A DNA stretch of 43,849 nucleotides from Vicinamibacterales bacterium (GTDB lineage Bacteria; Acidobacteriota; Vicinamibacteria; Vicinamibacterales; JAKQTR01), in assembly GCA_025456345.1 (NCBI GenBank), contig JALOKU010000022.1:1-43849 (forward strand), given 5' to 3'. Below the pieces are notes generated by a model. The model was not told the DNA's origin and searched no databases. It saw only the letters and a list, made by a program, of their open reading frames with translations. Below, one piece after another: positions 6,891 through 15,941 of the stretch. Both the position numbers and the translations under genes were made by a program. Every line of letters starts with the position of its first letter. Positions within the stretch are counted from its first letter, which is position 1.

Positions 6891-8345
6891 TCAGAACATG
6901 CCGGCAACCGAGCGCGCGGCCAGATCGAGGAGACGTGTAGGAAACACGCCCAGGTAGAAGAGGGCAACTGCCGAGAGCGACAGCGCGGCGAGGGCCGTGC
7001 CGGGCAGCTGCGGCAGAGCGGCAGCCTCCTGCTTCTCCGACATGTACATCATCACGACGATGCGGAGGTAGAAGAAGACCGAGACGACACTGGTCAGCAC
7101 ACCGATGATGGCGAGGCCGGACTGGCCCGCACCGACGGCCGCGCTGAACACGTACCACTTCGCGACGAAACCTGCCGTGGGCGGGAACCCGCCGAGCGAC
7201 AGCAGAAAGATGGTGAGCAGCCCCGCGAGGGCAGGGCTCGAATGCCACAGGCCCTTGTAGTCGTCGAGGTGCTCCATCGGCGCCTCGCGTGTGCTGAGCA
7301 GCGCGAGCACGGCAAAGGCGCCGACGTTGGTGATGGCGTACACCACCAGGTAGAAGAGAATCGACGCCCGGCCCATCTCGCCGCCCGCCGCGAGGGCCAC
7401 GAGCAGATACCCGCCGTGCGCGATGCTCGAATACGCCAGCATCCGCTTGAGGTTCGTTTGGGCGACGCCCACGACGGACCCGAGGATCATCGTGCAGACC
7501 GCCAGCACCCAGATGACCGGCTCCCATTCGGCGCGCAGCGGCTCGAGGGCCAGCAGGACCACGCGGGCGAACACCGCGAAGCCGGCGGCCTTGACGGCGG
7601 TTGACATGAAGCCCGTCACCACCGTGGGCGCCGCCTCATAGGCGTCCGGCGTCCACATGTGGAACGGCACCGCGGCCACCTTGAAGGCCAACCCGACCAG
7701 CAGGAGGCCCATCGCGACGAGCAGCAGCGGGTTGCCGGTCAACGCCTGGGCCTGCACGGCCGACGTCACCTTGTCGAGGTGCGTGCTTCCCACGAGCCCG
7801 TAGGTGAAGGCGATGCCGTACAGGAAGAACGCGCTCGCGAACCCGCCGAGCACGAAGTACTTGAAGGCGCCTTCCGTGCTCGCGCACTCGTGGCGGCGCA
7901 GGCCCGTCAGCACGTAGAGGGCCAGCGAGAACACCTCCAGCGCCAGGAAGATCACGAGCAGGTCCGTCGCCACGGCCATGAGCATCATGCCCGCCACGGC
8001 GAACAGCAGGAGTGCGTAGTACTCCCCGGCGGGCAGCCGGTCGCGCTCGATGGCCTTCGGCGAGAACACGATGGTGAGCAGGCCGACGCCGATGATCACC
8101 AGCTGCACGAAGAGCCCGAAGTCGTCGGCCCTGACCACCCCGAAGCTCTCGGCCCGGCGGCCCCAGAGGAGCATCACGGCGACGGCGGCGCCGCAGAGGC
8201 CGATGACGCCCAGTCCGCCGATGGGCATGCGCTCGTCCCGCTGGCGGAACGCCTCGGCCAGCATGCAGGCGAGCCCGGCCAGCGTCACGCAGAGGACAGG
8301 GATGATGCCGTTCAGGGCCGGGCCAATGATGGACACGCTGCTCAC
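6891..8345 (-). CDS. nuoN: NADH-quinone oxidoreductase subunit N
   Basis: An antiporter-like membrane subunit of complex I with 484 residues and about 14 transmembrane helices. Family landmarks include the conserved glutamate-bearing VIFLALEVFSLALYVLTG segment, the lysine helix region GLAFKVAAVPFHMWTPDAYEAAPT (near 245) and LKRMLAYSSIAHGGYLL. The proton-channel half-site residues therefore appear present. It is the last gene of the operon. Its ATG overlaps the nuoM stop by four bases (ATGA), so it is translationally coupled. Transcription probably ends in the heptamer stem-loop just beyond. Confidence 0.97.
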   Translation of the reverse strand: MSSVSIIGPALNGIIPVLCVTLAGLACMLAEAFRQRDERMPIGGLGVIGLCGAAVAVMLLWGRRAESFGVVRADDFGLFVQLVIIGVGLLTIVFSPKAIERDRLPAGEYYALLLFAVAGMMLMAVATDLLVIFLALEVFSLALYVLTGLRRHECASTEGAFKYFVLGGFASAFFLYGIAFTYGLVGSTHLDKVTSAVQAQALTGNPLLLVAMGLLLVGLAFKVAAVPFHMWTPDAYEAAPTVVTGFMSTAVKAAGFAVFARVVLLALEPLRAEWEPVIWVLAVCTMILGSVVGVAQTNLKRMLAYSSIAHGGYLLVALAAGGEMGRASILFYLVVYAITNVGAFAVLALLSTREAPMEHLDDYKGLWHSSPALAGLLTIFLLSLGGFPPTAGFVAKWYVFSAAVGAGQSGLAIIGVLTSVVSVFFYLRIVVMMYMSEKQEAAALPQLPGTALAALSLSAVALFYLGVFPTRLLDLAARSVAGMF

Positions 8346-9916
8346 CTGCCAGAAAAGGGGCCGGGCCCCTTCTTCAGTTCAACGGGCGCCGGCGCCGCGA
8401 CCCGCACGACCTTCGCCGGCTCGGCCTCGGCCGCCCTCGCCACGATGCGGTTCACGGCGGGCGCCATCGGCTCGAGGAACACCCACGGGGCCACCCCCAT
8501 GAACACGGCCATCGCGATGGCGGGCCAGAGCACCCACTTCTCCCTGGTGTCGAGGTCCTGCATCCCCTCGTTCTTCGGGTTGGTCACGGCGCCGTAGTTC
8601 ACGCGCTGGAACATCCACAGCATGTACACCGCCGAGAGGATCACGCCGCTTGCGGCCACTGCCGCCAGCGCCGGGTTCCACCGGAACGCCCCGAACAGGA
8701 TCAGGAACTCGCCGACGAACCCGTTGAGTCCGGGCAGTCCGATCGACGACAGGGTGACGACGAAGAACGCCGCCACCAGCTTCGGCACCACGTGCTTCAG
8801 GCCGCCGTACTCCGAGATCAGGCGCGTGTGCCGCCGATCCGACAGCATGCCGACGATGAGGAAGAGCGCGCCGGTGGAGACGCCGTGGTTGAGCATCTGG
8901 TAAACGGCGCCCTGGACGCCCTGGACGTTCATCGCCGTGATGCCGAGCACGACGAAGCCCAGGTGGCTCACGCTCGAGTACGCCACCAGCTTCTTCATGT
9001 CGGGCTGCACCATCGCCACCAGCGCGCCGTAGACAATGCCGATGACGGCGAGGACGGCCAGGTACGGCGCGAAGTACGCCGCCGCGTCGGGGAACAGCGG
9101 GAACGCGAAGCGCAGCAGCCCGTAGGTGCCCATCTTCAGGAGCACGCCGGCAAGAATCACCGAGCCGGCCGTGGGCGCCTCGACGTGGGCGTCGGGCAGC
9201 CACGTGTGGAACGGGAACAGCGGCACCTTGATGGCGAAGGCCACGGCAAACGCGAGGAACAGCCACATCTGCGTGTGGCGCGGCACGGCGAGCGTCAGCC
9301 AGGCCTCGTAGTCGAAGCTGTACGACCCGGTCGCCACGCTGTGCAGGTAGGCGACGGTCAGGATCGCGACGAGCATCAGCACGCTGCCGGCCATCGTGTA
9401 CAGGATGAACTTCACGGCCGCGTACACCCGCCGCTCGTAGCCCCAGATCCCGATGAGGAAGTACATCGGGATGAGCATGGCGTCCCAGAACACGTAGAAG
9501 AGGAACATGTCCAGCGACAGGAAGACGCCGATCATCGCGCTCTCGAGGGCCAGCATGAAGAAGGAGAACTCCCGCACCTTCTTGTGCACCGACCGCCACG
9601 AGCTGACCAGCGCCAGCGGCGTGAGGAAGGCCGCGAGCACCACGAGGAACAGGCTGATGCCGTCCACGCCCACGGCGTACTGGATGCCGAACGACGGGAT
9701 CCAGTCGACGCGCTCCACCATCTGGAAGTCGGCCTGCGACGGATCGAACCCCCTCCACATCCAGAGCGAGAGGGCGAACTCGGCGAGCGACACGCCGAGG
9801 GCCGACCACTGGATGAACCTGTCGCGCTCGTGCCCGCGGTTGCGGACGAGCAGGAGCAGCACCGCCCCGGCGAGCGGCAGCACGACGAGCGCGGAGAGGA
9901 TGGGCACTACCGCCAT
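8342..9916 (-). CDS. nuoM: NADH-quinone oxidoreductase subunit M
   Basis: A second antiporter-like proton-channel subunit (524 residues, about 14 transmembrane helices). Typical motifs are VGVDGISLFLVVL (near 80), ALESAMIGVFLSLDMFLFYVFWDAMLIPMYFLIG with the conserved helix glutamates, KVPLFPFHTWLPDAHVEAPT and MKKLVAYSSVSHLGFVVLG. A short hydrophilic tail ends LKKGPGPFSGR. The ATG start overlaps the nuoL end by 10 bases, and the stop overlaps nuoN by four, as expected for a tightly coupled module. Confidence 0.97.
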   Translation of the reverse strand: MAVVPILSALVVLPLAGAVLLLLVRNRGHERDRFIQWSALGVSLAEFALSLWMWRGFDPSQADFQMVERVDWIPSFGIQYAVGVDGISLFLVVLAAFLTPLALVSSWRSVHKKVREFSFFMLALESAMIGVFLSLDMFLFYVFWDAMLIPMYFLIGIWGYERRVYAAVKFILYTMAGSVLMLVAILTVAYLHSVATGSYSFDYEAWLTLAVPRHTQMWLFLAFAVAFAIKVPLFPFHTWLPDAHVEAPTAGSVILAGVLLKMGTYGLLRFAFPLFPDAAAYFAPYLAVLAVIGIVYGALVAMVQPDMKKLVAYSSVSHLGFVVLGITAMNVQGVQGAVYQMLNHGVSTGALFLIVGMLSDRRHTRLISEYGGLKHVVPKLVAAFFVVTLSSIGLPGLNGFVGEFLILFGAFRWNPALAAVAASGVILSAVYMLWMFQRVNYGAVTNPKNEGMQDLDTREKWVLWPAIAMAVFMGVAPWVFLEPMAPAVNRIVARAAEAEPAKVVRVAAPAPVELKKGPGPFSGR

Positions 9917-12003
9917 ACGTAGTATCCAAGGATCAGGACGACGCCCACGAACACCGACAGCGCGTAGGCCCGCATCGACCCCGTCTGCAGCCGGCGCAGG
10001 ATTGCGCTGGCGCCGTTCACGAAGGACCCGGCGCCGTTGACGGCGCCGTCGATCACGCCCGCGTCGACCACCCGCCAGAGCGCGCGATCGGACACCCGCT
10101 TGATCGGCTGCACGATCACCGCGTTGTAGAACTCGTCGACGTAGTACTTGTTCAGCAACACCCGGTGCGCGCCCGCGAAGCGCGCGGCGACGCGGCCGGC
10201 CGCGTCCTTGTTCCGCAGGAAGAAGTAGGCCGCGATCCCGATGCCCGCCAGCGCGATGCCGCTCGAGACGGCCATCAGGCCGAGTTCTGCACCGTGATCG
10301 CCGGACCCGGCGGGCTCGTGTCCGCCTTCGCCCTTCGCCTCGTTCCCTGGAACCATCTCGGCTCGGGCTTCGGCGGGACTGGCGCCGTGCTCGCCGCTCT
10401 CCTCAACACCCGGAGCGGCGAAACTGGGCGCCAGAAAGTGCTCGATGTGGTTGCTGCCGCCCAGCACCGCGGGCACGCCGACATACCCCGCCGCCACCGA
10501 GCCGACGGCCAGCACCACCAGCACGATGGCCATCGCCGGAGGCGCGTCGTGCAGGTGTCCGCCTTCGCTGGCTCGATCATGCCCGGCTACGGCGTGACCA
10601 TGGCCCGGCGAGGCGGCGTGGCCATGGTCCGCAAGGGCGTGCTCCGAACCGGCGCTCGCCCGCTCCCCGTGAAACGTCAGGAACACGAGGCGGAACATGT
10701 AGATGGCCGTCAGGAGCGACGCGACCACGGCCACGGCCCACACCAGCGTGTGCCCGCCGGAGTAGCTCTTCCAGAGGATCTCGTCCTTGCTGAAGAAGCC
10801 GGAGAGGAGCGGCACGCCGGAAATGGCCAGCGCCCCGATCAGGAACGTCCAGTAGGTGACCGGCAGTTCCTTCCGCAGGCCGCCCATCCGCCGGATATCC
10901 TGCTCCCCCGCCAGCGCGTGAATGACGGCGCCGGACCCGAGGAACAGCAGGGCCTTGAAGAAGGCGTGCGTGTAGAGGTGGAAGATGCCCGCCGCGAACG
11001 CGCCCACGCCCATCGCCACGAACATCAGGCCCAGCTGCGACACCGTCGAGTACGCGAGCACGCGCTTGATGTCGTTCTGCACGAGGCCGATCGTGCCGGC
11101 CATGAGCGCCGTGGCGACGCCGACGGCGGCCACGAGGGCGAGCGTCTCCGGCGCGTGGCTGAACAGCACGGCGTTGCGCCCGATCATGTACACGCCTGCC
11201 GTCACCATCGTCGCGGCGTGAATCAGGGCGGAGACCGGCGTCGGGCCTTCCATCGCGTCAGGCAGCCAGACGTAGAGGGGGATCTGAGCCGACTTGCCCG
11301 TGGCGCCCAGGAACAGGAGCAGCGTCGCCAGGGAGGTCGCGCCGAACGTCGCCTCGGGCGGCAGCTGGCCGGCCTGCCGGGCGACGTCCTGGAAGTCGAG
11401 GCTGCCGAACTGGCTCCAGACGACGAACATGCCGACCAGAAACCCGAAGTCGCCGATGCGATTGACGATGAACGCCTTCTTGCCGGCGTCAGACGCCGAC
11501 TGCTTCGTGAACCAGAACCCGATGAGCAGGTACGAACAGAGGCCCACGCCCTCCCAGCCCACGAACATCACCGGGAAACTCGCGCCGAGCACGAGCACCA
11601 GCATGAAGGCGGCGAACAGGTTCAGGTACGAGAAGTAGCGCGCGTACTCGCTGCCGCGCTCCTCGTGCATGTAGGCCGTCGAGTAGACGTGAATGAGGAA
11701 CCCGATGCCGGTGACCACCAGCACCATCACGGCGGCAAGGGGGTCGAGGCGGAGGGTGAAGGGCACCGAGAGGGTGCCCGACTCCATCCACGGCGCCACC
11801 TGCTGGACGATGCCGCGGGCATCCGGCGGCATCTGGAGGAGCGACCAGACCGACGAGGCCGCGGCCAGGAGCGCGCCGAGCATGGCCGCGCAGGCGACGC
11901 CGCCGGACACGCCCTTGGAGAGCCGCCTCCCCAGCGCGAGGTTGATCAGGAACCCGAGGAACGGCAGCAACGGAATGAGGAGCAGCACGGGTCCTCTCAC
12001 CAC
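9907..12003 (-). CDS. nuoL: NADH-quinone oxidoreductase subunit L, with histidine-rich loops
   Basis: The distal proton-pumping subunit, with the long lateral helix at its C terminus. The 698 residues are somewhat longer than many NuoL proteins. Conserved stretches include [47 protein letters not shown] and [16 protein letters not shown]. Two hydrophilic insertions stand out. One lies around residues 450-490 and carries many histidines ([18 protein letters not shown]). The other lies around 525-570 and is rich in E, H and G. The start is GTG at 12003, overlapping the nuoK stop, and a second GTG follows immediately. It is adjacent to nuoM with a 10-bp overlap. Confidence 0.97.
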   Translation of the reverse strand: MVRGPVLLLIPLLPFLGFLINLALGRRLSKGVSGGVACAAMLGALLAAASSVWSLLQMPPDARGIVQQVAPWMESGTLSVPFTLRLDPLAAVMVLVVTGIGFLIHVYSTAYMHEERGSEYARYFSYLNLFAAFMLVLVLGASFPVMFVGWEGVGLCSYLLIGFWFTKQSASDAGKKAFIVNRIGDFGFLVGMFVVWSQFGSLDFQDVARQAGQLPPEATFGATSLATLLLFLGATGKSAQIPLYVWLPDAMEGPTPVSALIHAATMVTAGVYMIGRNAVLFSHAPETLALVAAVGVATALMAGTIGLVQNDIKRVLAYSTVSQLGLMFVAMGVGAFAAGIFHLYTHAFFKALLFLGSGAVIHALAGEQDIRRMGGLRKELPVTYWTFLIGALAISGVPLLSGFFSKDEILWKSYSGGHTLVWAVAVVASLLTAIYMFRLVFLTFHGERASAGSEHALADHGHAASPGHGHAVAGHDRASEGGHLHDAPPAMAIVLVVLAVGSVAAGYVGVPAVLGGSNHIEHFLAPSFAAPGVEESGEHGASPAEARAEMVPGNEAKGEGGHEPAGSGDHGAELGLMAVSSGIALAGIGIAAYFFLRNKDAAGRVAARFAGAHRVLLNKYYVDEFYNAVIVQPIKRVSDRALWRVVDAGVIDGAVNGAGSFVNGASAILRRLQTGSMRAYALSVFVGVVLILGYYVWR

Positions 12004-12299
12004 TTCAGGCTGGTGAACACATCGGGGTTGAGCGATTCGCGGTGCCGGAAGAGCGCAATCACCAGCGCCAGCCCGATTGCCGCTTCCGCCGCGGCCACCG
12101 TGACGACGAAGAACATGATGACCTGGCCGTCGACCGAGCCCAGGGTGCGGCCGAACGCGATGAAGGCGAGATTGACGGCGTTCAGCATCACTTCGATCGA
12201 GAGCAGCACCGTGATCACGTTGCGGCGCAGGAAGACGCCCATGGTCCCCGTCGCGAACAGGACGGCCGACAGGATGAGGTAGTGTCCCAGTGGCACCAT
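11997..12299 (-). CDS. nuoK: NADH-quinone oxidoreductase subunit K
   Basis: A small membrane subunit (100 residues, three transmembrane helices) of the proton-translocating arm. The two conserved membrane glutamates are visible in [13 protein letters not shown] and [11 protein letters not shown], where they form part of the central polar axis. The length matches the family. It ends [14 protein letters not shown]. The stop overlaps the nuoL start region, and the start lies five bases below the nuoJ stop. Confidence 0.97.
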   Translation of the reverse strand: MVPLGHYLILSAVLFATGTMGVFLRRNVITVLLSIEVMLNAVNLAFIAFGRTLGSVDGQVIMFFVVTVAAAEAAIGLALVIALFRHRESLNPDVFTSLKW

Positions 12300-12303
12300 C
12301 GCG

Positions 12304-12834
12304 TCAGGACTCCCGCCTGGCGAGCACGACGGCGCCCACCATGGCGACGATGATCAGGATCGAGGTCACTTCGAAGGCCAGGGAGTGCTCGGTGAACAGG
12401 CGGTTGCCCAGCGCGCGCACCGACTGCAGGGCTGCCGGGTCGGCGCCCGGGCCGGCGGACAGCAGCGCGTCGCCGCCGCGCGCGGCCCGCCGCAGGGCCC
12501 AGACCAGTTCCGCCACCAGCAGCACGGCGAGCACCCCGCCCGCGCGCAGCGGCCCGCTGGTCACCCCCGCCGGCGGCGCCGCGTCGTCTTCGCGGTGCGC
12601 GTTGAGCAGCATCACGACGAAGAGGAAGAGCACCATGATGGCGCCCGCGTAGATGATGATCTGGACCACCGCCGCGAACGGCGCCTCGAGGCCGATGTAG
12701 ATCGCCGCCAGCGCCGCGAACGACACGATGAGCAGCAGCACGCTGTGCATCGGGTTGCGGCCCAGCACCACCAGCAGCGACGCGCCGGCGGCGATGGCGC
12801 CGAACAGGTAGAAGAGCAGCAGGTCAGTTGCCAA
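12304..12834 (-). CDS. nuoJ: NADH-quinone oxidoreductase subunit J
   Basis: A membrane-arm subunit with five predicted helices and 176 residues. Recognised from [53 protein letters not shown], where the helix-3 pi-bulge region precedes the second membrane segment. The start is a TTG at 12834 that overlaps the nuoH stop by 11 bp. No ATG would give the complete first helix. nuoI, which normally separates H and J, is absent here. Confidence 0.96.
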   Translation of the reverse strand: MATDLLLFYLFGAIAAGASLLVVLGRNPMHSVLLLIVSFAALAAIYIGLEAPFAAVVQIIIYAGAIMVLFLFVVMLLNAHREDDAAPPAGVTSGPLRAGGVLAVLLVAELVWALRRAARGGDALLSAGPGADPAALQSVRALGNRLFTEHSLAFEVTSILIIVAMVGAVVLARRES

Positions 12835-13849
12835 AGTAGATCACCCCCGCCGCCGTGACGATCAGATTGAGCGCCGCGAGCGGCAGCAGCACCTTCCATC
12901 CGAACTGCATCAGCTGGTCGTATCGCAGCCGCGGCAGCGTCCACCGCATCCAGATGTAGAAGAACAGGATCGCGGCGGTCTTGGCGAGGAACCAGATCCA
13001 GCCCAGGTACTCGGGCAGGAACGGCCCGTGCCAGCCGCCGAGGAAGAGGTTGGCGGCCACCGCGGCGGCCGTCACCATGTTGATGTACTCCGCGAGGAAG
13101 AACATCATGAAGGCCGTGCTGCTGTATTCGGTGTGGTAGCCGGCCACCAGCTCCTGCTCGGCCTCGGGGAAGTCGAACGGCGCGCGGTTGGTCTCGGCGA
13201 CGCCCGCAATCATGAAGATGGCGAAGCCGAGGGGCTGCACGAAGACGAACCAGCGCGGGATGAACCCGAACCACGCCCCCTGCTGGGCGTTGACGATGTC
13301 GGTGAGCGAGAGCGAGCCCGCGAGCACGAGCGCCCCCGCGAGCGCCATGCCGTACGACAGCTCGTAGCTGATCATCTGCGACGCCGAGCGCAGCGCGCCG
13401 AGCAGCGAGTACTTGCTGTTCGAGCTCCAGCCGGCGAGCACGATGCCGTAGACGCTGATCGACGTGATGGCGAACACGACCAGCACCGCGACGTTGACGT
13501 CGGCGACCTGCAGCTTGATCGGCTCGTCGAGCAGGCCGAAGAAGGTGGATTCCGCGCCGAAGGGCACGACGGCGAAGGCCGCGAAGGCCGCCGTCGCGGA
13601 GAGGATCGGCGCGAGGAAGAAGATGGCCGTGTCGGCGGCGACGGGCCGCAGCGGCTCCTTGAACATCAGCTTGATCACGTCGGCGATCGGCTGCAGCAGG
13701 CCCCTCGGCCCGACCAGGTAGGGGCCGTACCGCTGCTGGATGAAGGCCGCCACCTTGCGCTCGGAGTAGACCATCACGGCCGCCGAGAGCAGCAGCATGA
13801 CGAAGACGGCCAGGACCATCCCGAGTTGCGCGACGTATATGGGCATCAT
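12824..13849 (-). CDS. nuoH: NADH-quinone oxidoreductase subunit H
   Basis: The membrane subunit at the junction with the peripheral arm, contributing to the quinone site (341 residues, eight or nine helices). It shows YSERKVAAFIQQRYGPYLVGPRGLLQPIADVIKL near residues 28-62 and AETNRAPFDFPEAEQELVAGYHTEYS, the conserved acidic loop. Two successive ATGs (13849, 13846) offer starts, with GACGAGCG upstream. An 82-bp spacer packed with heptamers, and not nuoG, separates it from nuoF. Confidence 0.97.
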   Translation of the reverse strand: MMPIYVAQLGMVLAVFVMLLLSAAVMVYSERKVAAFIQQRYGPYLVGPRGLLQPIADVIKLMFKEPLRPVAADTAIFFLAPILSATAAFAAFAVVPFGAESTFFGLLDEPIKLQVADVNVAVLVVFAITSISVYGIVLAGWSSNSKYSLLGALRSASQMISYELSYGMALAGALVLAGSLSLTDIVNAQQGAWFGFIPRWFVFVQPLGFAIFMIAGVAETNRAPFDFPEAEQELVAGYHTEYSSTAFMMFFLAEYINMVTAAAVAANLFLGGWHGPFLPEYLGWIWFLAKTAAILFFYIWMRWTLPRLRYDQLMQFGWKVLLPLAALNLIVTAAGVIYFGN

Positions 13850-13854
13850 CGCTC

Positions 13855-13882
13855 GTCAGCAGCCAGTAGCCAGTAGCCAGTA
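13855..13882. repeat. Heptamer array, unit GCCAGTA, in the nuoF-nuoH spacer
   Basis: One GTCAGCA unit and three exact GCCAGTA units occupy the spacer directly upstream of the nuoH start. This is the same unit family as around selA, more than 7 kb away. Confidence 0.9.
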
Positions 13883-13893
13883 GGACGACGGCG

Positions 13894-13928
13894 TCCCGAA
13901 TCCCGAATCCCGAGCCCCGAATCCCGAG
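13894..13928. repeat. Heptamer array, unit TCCCGAA, in the nuoF-nuoH spacer
   Basis: Five contiguous 7-bp units (two TCCCGAA, two TCCCGAG, one CCCCGAA) end three bases from the nuoF stop codon. It is a second, unrelated heptamer family in the same 82-bp spacer. It is the only family here without an inverted partner. Confidence 0.9.
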
Positions 13929-13931
13929 TCG

Positions 13932-15212
13932 TCATGCGCCGCGCCTCCAGTCCGCATGCAGCGGGCAGCGCCCTTCGCGGATGTGCGCCTCGTACTCGTG
14001 GCGGAAGTGCTGGAGCGTGCTCAGCACCGGCGCCACCTCGGCCTCGCCGAACGGGCACAGCGTCTTGCCGTTGATGTTCCGCGCCACGCTCTCGAGCAGG
14101 TCGAGGTCGCGCATCGCGCCGTCCCCGCGCTCGATCTTGCGGAGGATCCTCAGCATCCAGTCGGCGCCTTCCCGGCACGGCGTGCACTTGCCGCACGACT
14201 CATGGCGGTAGAAGTGGATGAGGTTCTCCGCGGCCCACACCATGCAGGTGGTGTCGTCCATGACGATCATGGCCGCGGAGCCCAGCATCGAGCCCGCGGC
14301 CGCGACGCCGTCGAAGCTGGCGGGCACGTCAATCGCCGACGGCAGGAGGACCGGCGTCGAGGAGCCGCCGGGGATGACCGCCTTGAGCTGGCGGCCGCCG
14401 CGGATGCCGCCCGCGTGGTCGTAGATGAGCTGCCGCAGCGTCGTGTGCATGGACGCCTCGTAGACGCCGGGCGCGTTCACGTGGCCGCTGACGCAGAACA
14501 GCTTCGGCCCGGTGTTCTTCTCCGGTCCGATGCCGGAGAACCACTCCGGCCCGTTCACGATGATGAACGGGACGTTGGCCAGCGTCTCGACGTTGTTGAT
14601 GACGGTCGGGCAGCCGTACAGGCCGACCACTGCCGGGAACGGCGGCCGCAGCCGGGGCTGGGCGCGCTTGCCCTCGAGCGACTCGAGCAGCGCCGACTCC
14701 TCCCCCGCCTCGTACGCGCCCGCGCCCAGGTGCACGTGGATCTCGCAGTCGAACCCGCTGCCGAAGATGTCCGCACCCAGGCAGCCGCGCGCCCGCGCCT
14801 CGGCGATGGCGCCCTCGAGGACGGCCGCCACGTGCCAGAACTCGCCGCGGATGTAGATGTAGCCCGTCGTCGCGCCGATGGCGTAGCACGCAATGGCCAC
14901 CCCCTCGAGCACCAGGTGCGGGTTGCGCTCCATCAGCACGTGGTCCTTGAACGTCCCGGGCTCGCTCTCGTCGGCGTTGCAGCACACGTACTTGGGCTTG
15001 GGGGAGTCCTTGGGCACGAAGCCCCACTTCATGCCGGCCGGAAAGCCCGCCCCCCCGCGGCCCCGGAGACCCGAGGCCTTGACGGCGTCGATCACCTCGC
15101 CCGGCTGCATGGTGACCGCTTTGCGCAGCCCCTCGTAGGCGCCGTGCGTCAGCGACACGTCGAGCGTGAAGCTGTTCGGCTCGTGGACGAACTTGGTCAG
15201 TACTGGTTCCAT
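13932..15212 (-). CDS. nuoF: NADH-quinone oxidoreductase subunit F (NADH- and FMN-binding)
   Basis: The electron-input subunit (426 residues). It oxidises NADH via FMN and passes electrons to a [4Fe-4S] cluster. The glycine-rich NADH/FMN site GLRGRGGAGFPAGMKWGF is at 48-65, ESEPGTFKDH at 82-91, and GAGAYEAGEESALLESLEG at 163-181. Cluster ligands are C340, C343 and C346 in ESCGKCTPCREG, and C386 in CPFGE. The start is placed at ATG 15212 (MEPVLTKFV), since the longer frame would be read through a heptamer array. No ribosome site is visible upstream. It lies downstream of nuoE across a 123-bp repeat-filled spacer. Confidence 0.97.
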   Translation of the reverse strand: MEPVLTKFVHEPNSFTLDVSLTHGAYEGLRKAVTMQPGEVIDAVKASGLRGRGGAGFPAGMKWGFVPKDSPKPKYVCCNADESEPGTFKDHVLMERNPHLVLEGVAIACYAIGATTGYIYIRGEFWHVAAVLEGAIAEARARGCLGADIFGSGFDCEIHVHLGAGAYEAGEESALLESLEGKRAQPRLRPPFPAVVGLYGCPTVINNVETLANVPFIIVNGPEWFSGIGPEKNTGPKLFCVSGHVNAPGVYEASMHTTLRQLIYDHAGGIRGGRQLKAVIPGGSSTPVLLPSAIDVPASFDGVAAAGSMLGSAAMIVMDDTTCMVWAAENLIHFYRHESCGKCTPCREGADWMLRILRKIERGDGAMRDLDLLESVARNINGKTLCPFGEAEVAPVLSTLQHFRHEYEAHIREGRCPLHADWRRGA

Positions 15213-15220
15213 GGTCTCAG

Positions 15221-15331
15221 TCAGAAGCAAGAAGCAAGAAGTAAGAAGCAAGAATGAAGACGCAGCAAGAAGGCCGGAGTACCGCCCGGCGTTCGCCTTC
15301 TTGATTCTTGATTCTTGCTCCTTGCTTCCAA
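15221..15331. repeat. Inverted pair of heptamer arrays (CAAGAAG ... ATTCTTG) in the nuoE-nuoF spacer
   Basis: Five 7-bp units of the CAAGAAG family (15221-15255) and five of the complementary family (CTTCTTG, ATTCTTG, CTCCTTG at 15297-15331) are separated by about 41 bp. The arms can pair into a stem of roughly 35 bp inside the operon. The right arm stops five bases before the nuoE stop, and the left arm ends eight bases before the nuoF start. Confidence 0.9.
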
Positions 15332-15335
15332 CACG

Positions 15336-15941
15336 TCACTTGCCCTTCTCGACGCACAAATGGCACCCGCTCAGCGCCGCGGGGCCCCTGGCCCGGAGGT
15401 CGTCGACCAGGCGCGCGGCGGCCTCGGGCGTCACCAGTTCGTGCCAGTGCTCGTTCACGGCCACCACCGGCGCGCGGTCACACGCCCCGAGGCACTCGAC
15501 CTCCATCAGCGTGAACATGCCCGACGCGTCCGTCTCTCCCGGCTTGATGCCCAGCGTGCGGGACAATACGTCGGTGACCCGCTCGGCGCCGTTCAGGGCG
15601 CACGACAGCGTGCGGCAGACCTGCAGCACGTAGGTGCCCACCGGCTGCGCATAGAACATCGAGTAGTACGAGACGACGTCTTCGACCTCGGCGGGCGTGA
15701 CGCCGATCACCTCCGCGACATGCTCCATCGCCCGGGCACTCACATGGCCCTGCTGGTGCTGCACGAGATGGAGCGCCGGCAGGAGCGCCGAGCGCCGCCG
15801 CTCGGGCGGATAGTGCGCCGCGATCTCCTCGAGGCGCGCGCGCCGCTCGGGCGTGAACGCGAACGGCTCGCCCGGGTCGGGCAGCTGCCGGGCCGACGCG
15901 TGCAGCCCCGTGTCGTAGGGCATGTTCGGGTGGAAAGTCAC
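15336..15941 (-). CDS. nuoE: NADH-quinone oxidoreductase subunit E
   Basis: The thioredoxin-fold subunit carrying the [2Fe-2S] N1a-type cluster (201 residues). Ligands are C109 and C114 (VCRTLSC) and C150 and C154 (ECLGACDRAP). The helical N-terminal segment contains ALHLVQHQQGHVS and SYYSMF. The GTG start at 15941 overlaps the nuoD stop as GTGA, and an alternative ATG is at 15923. The protein ends with an extra GCHLCVEKGK segment, a CxxC-bearing tail that is not part of the core fold. It partners with NuoF and (absent here) NuoG in the NADH dehydrogenase module. Confidence 0.96.
   Translation of the reverse strand: MTFHPNMPYDTGLHASARQLPDPGEPFAFTPERRARLEEIAAHYPPERRRSALLPALHLVQHQQGHVSARAMEHVAEVIGVTPAEVEDVVSYYSMFYAQPVGTYVLQVCRTLSCALNGAERVTDVLSRTLGIKPGETDASGMFTLMEVECLGACDRAPVVAVNEHWHELVTPEAAARLVDDLRARGPAALSGCHLCVEKGK

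Noticed and set aside
10165-12282. 705-codon open frame on the plus strand across nuoL and nuoK
   Set aside because: Composition is dominated by R, E, H and Q with no domain. The opposite strand encodes unmistakable NuoL and NuoK.
13850-13931. Possible remnant of nuoG or nuoI between nuoF and nuoH
   Set aside because: Only 82 bp, entirely explained by two heptamer runs. No cysteine-motif coding fragment is seen on either strand.
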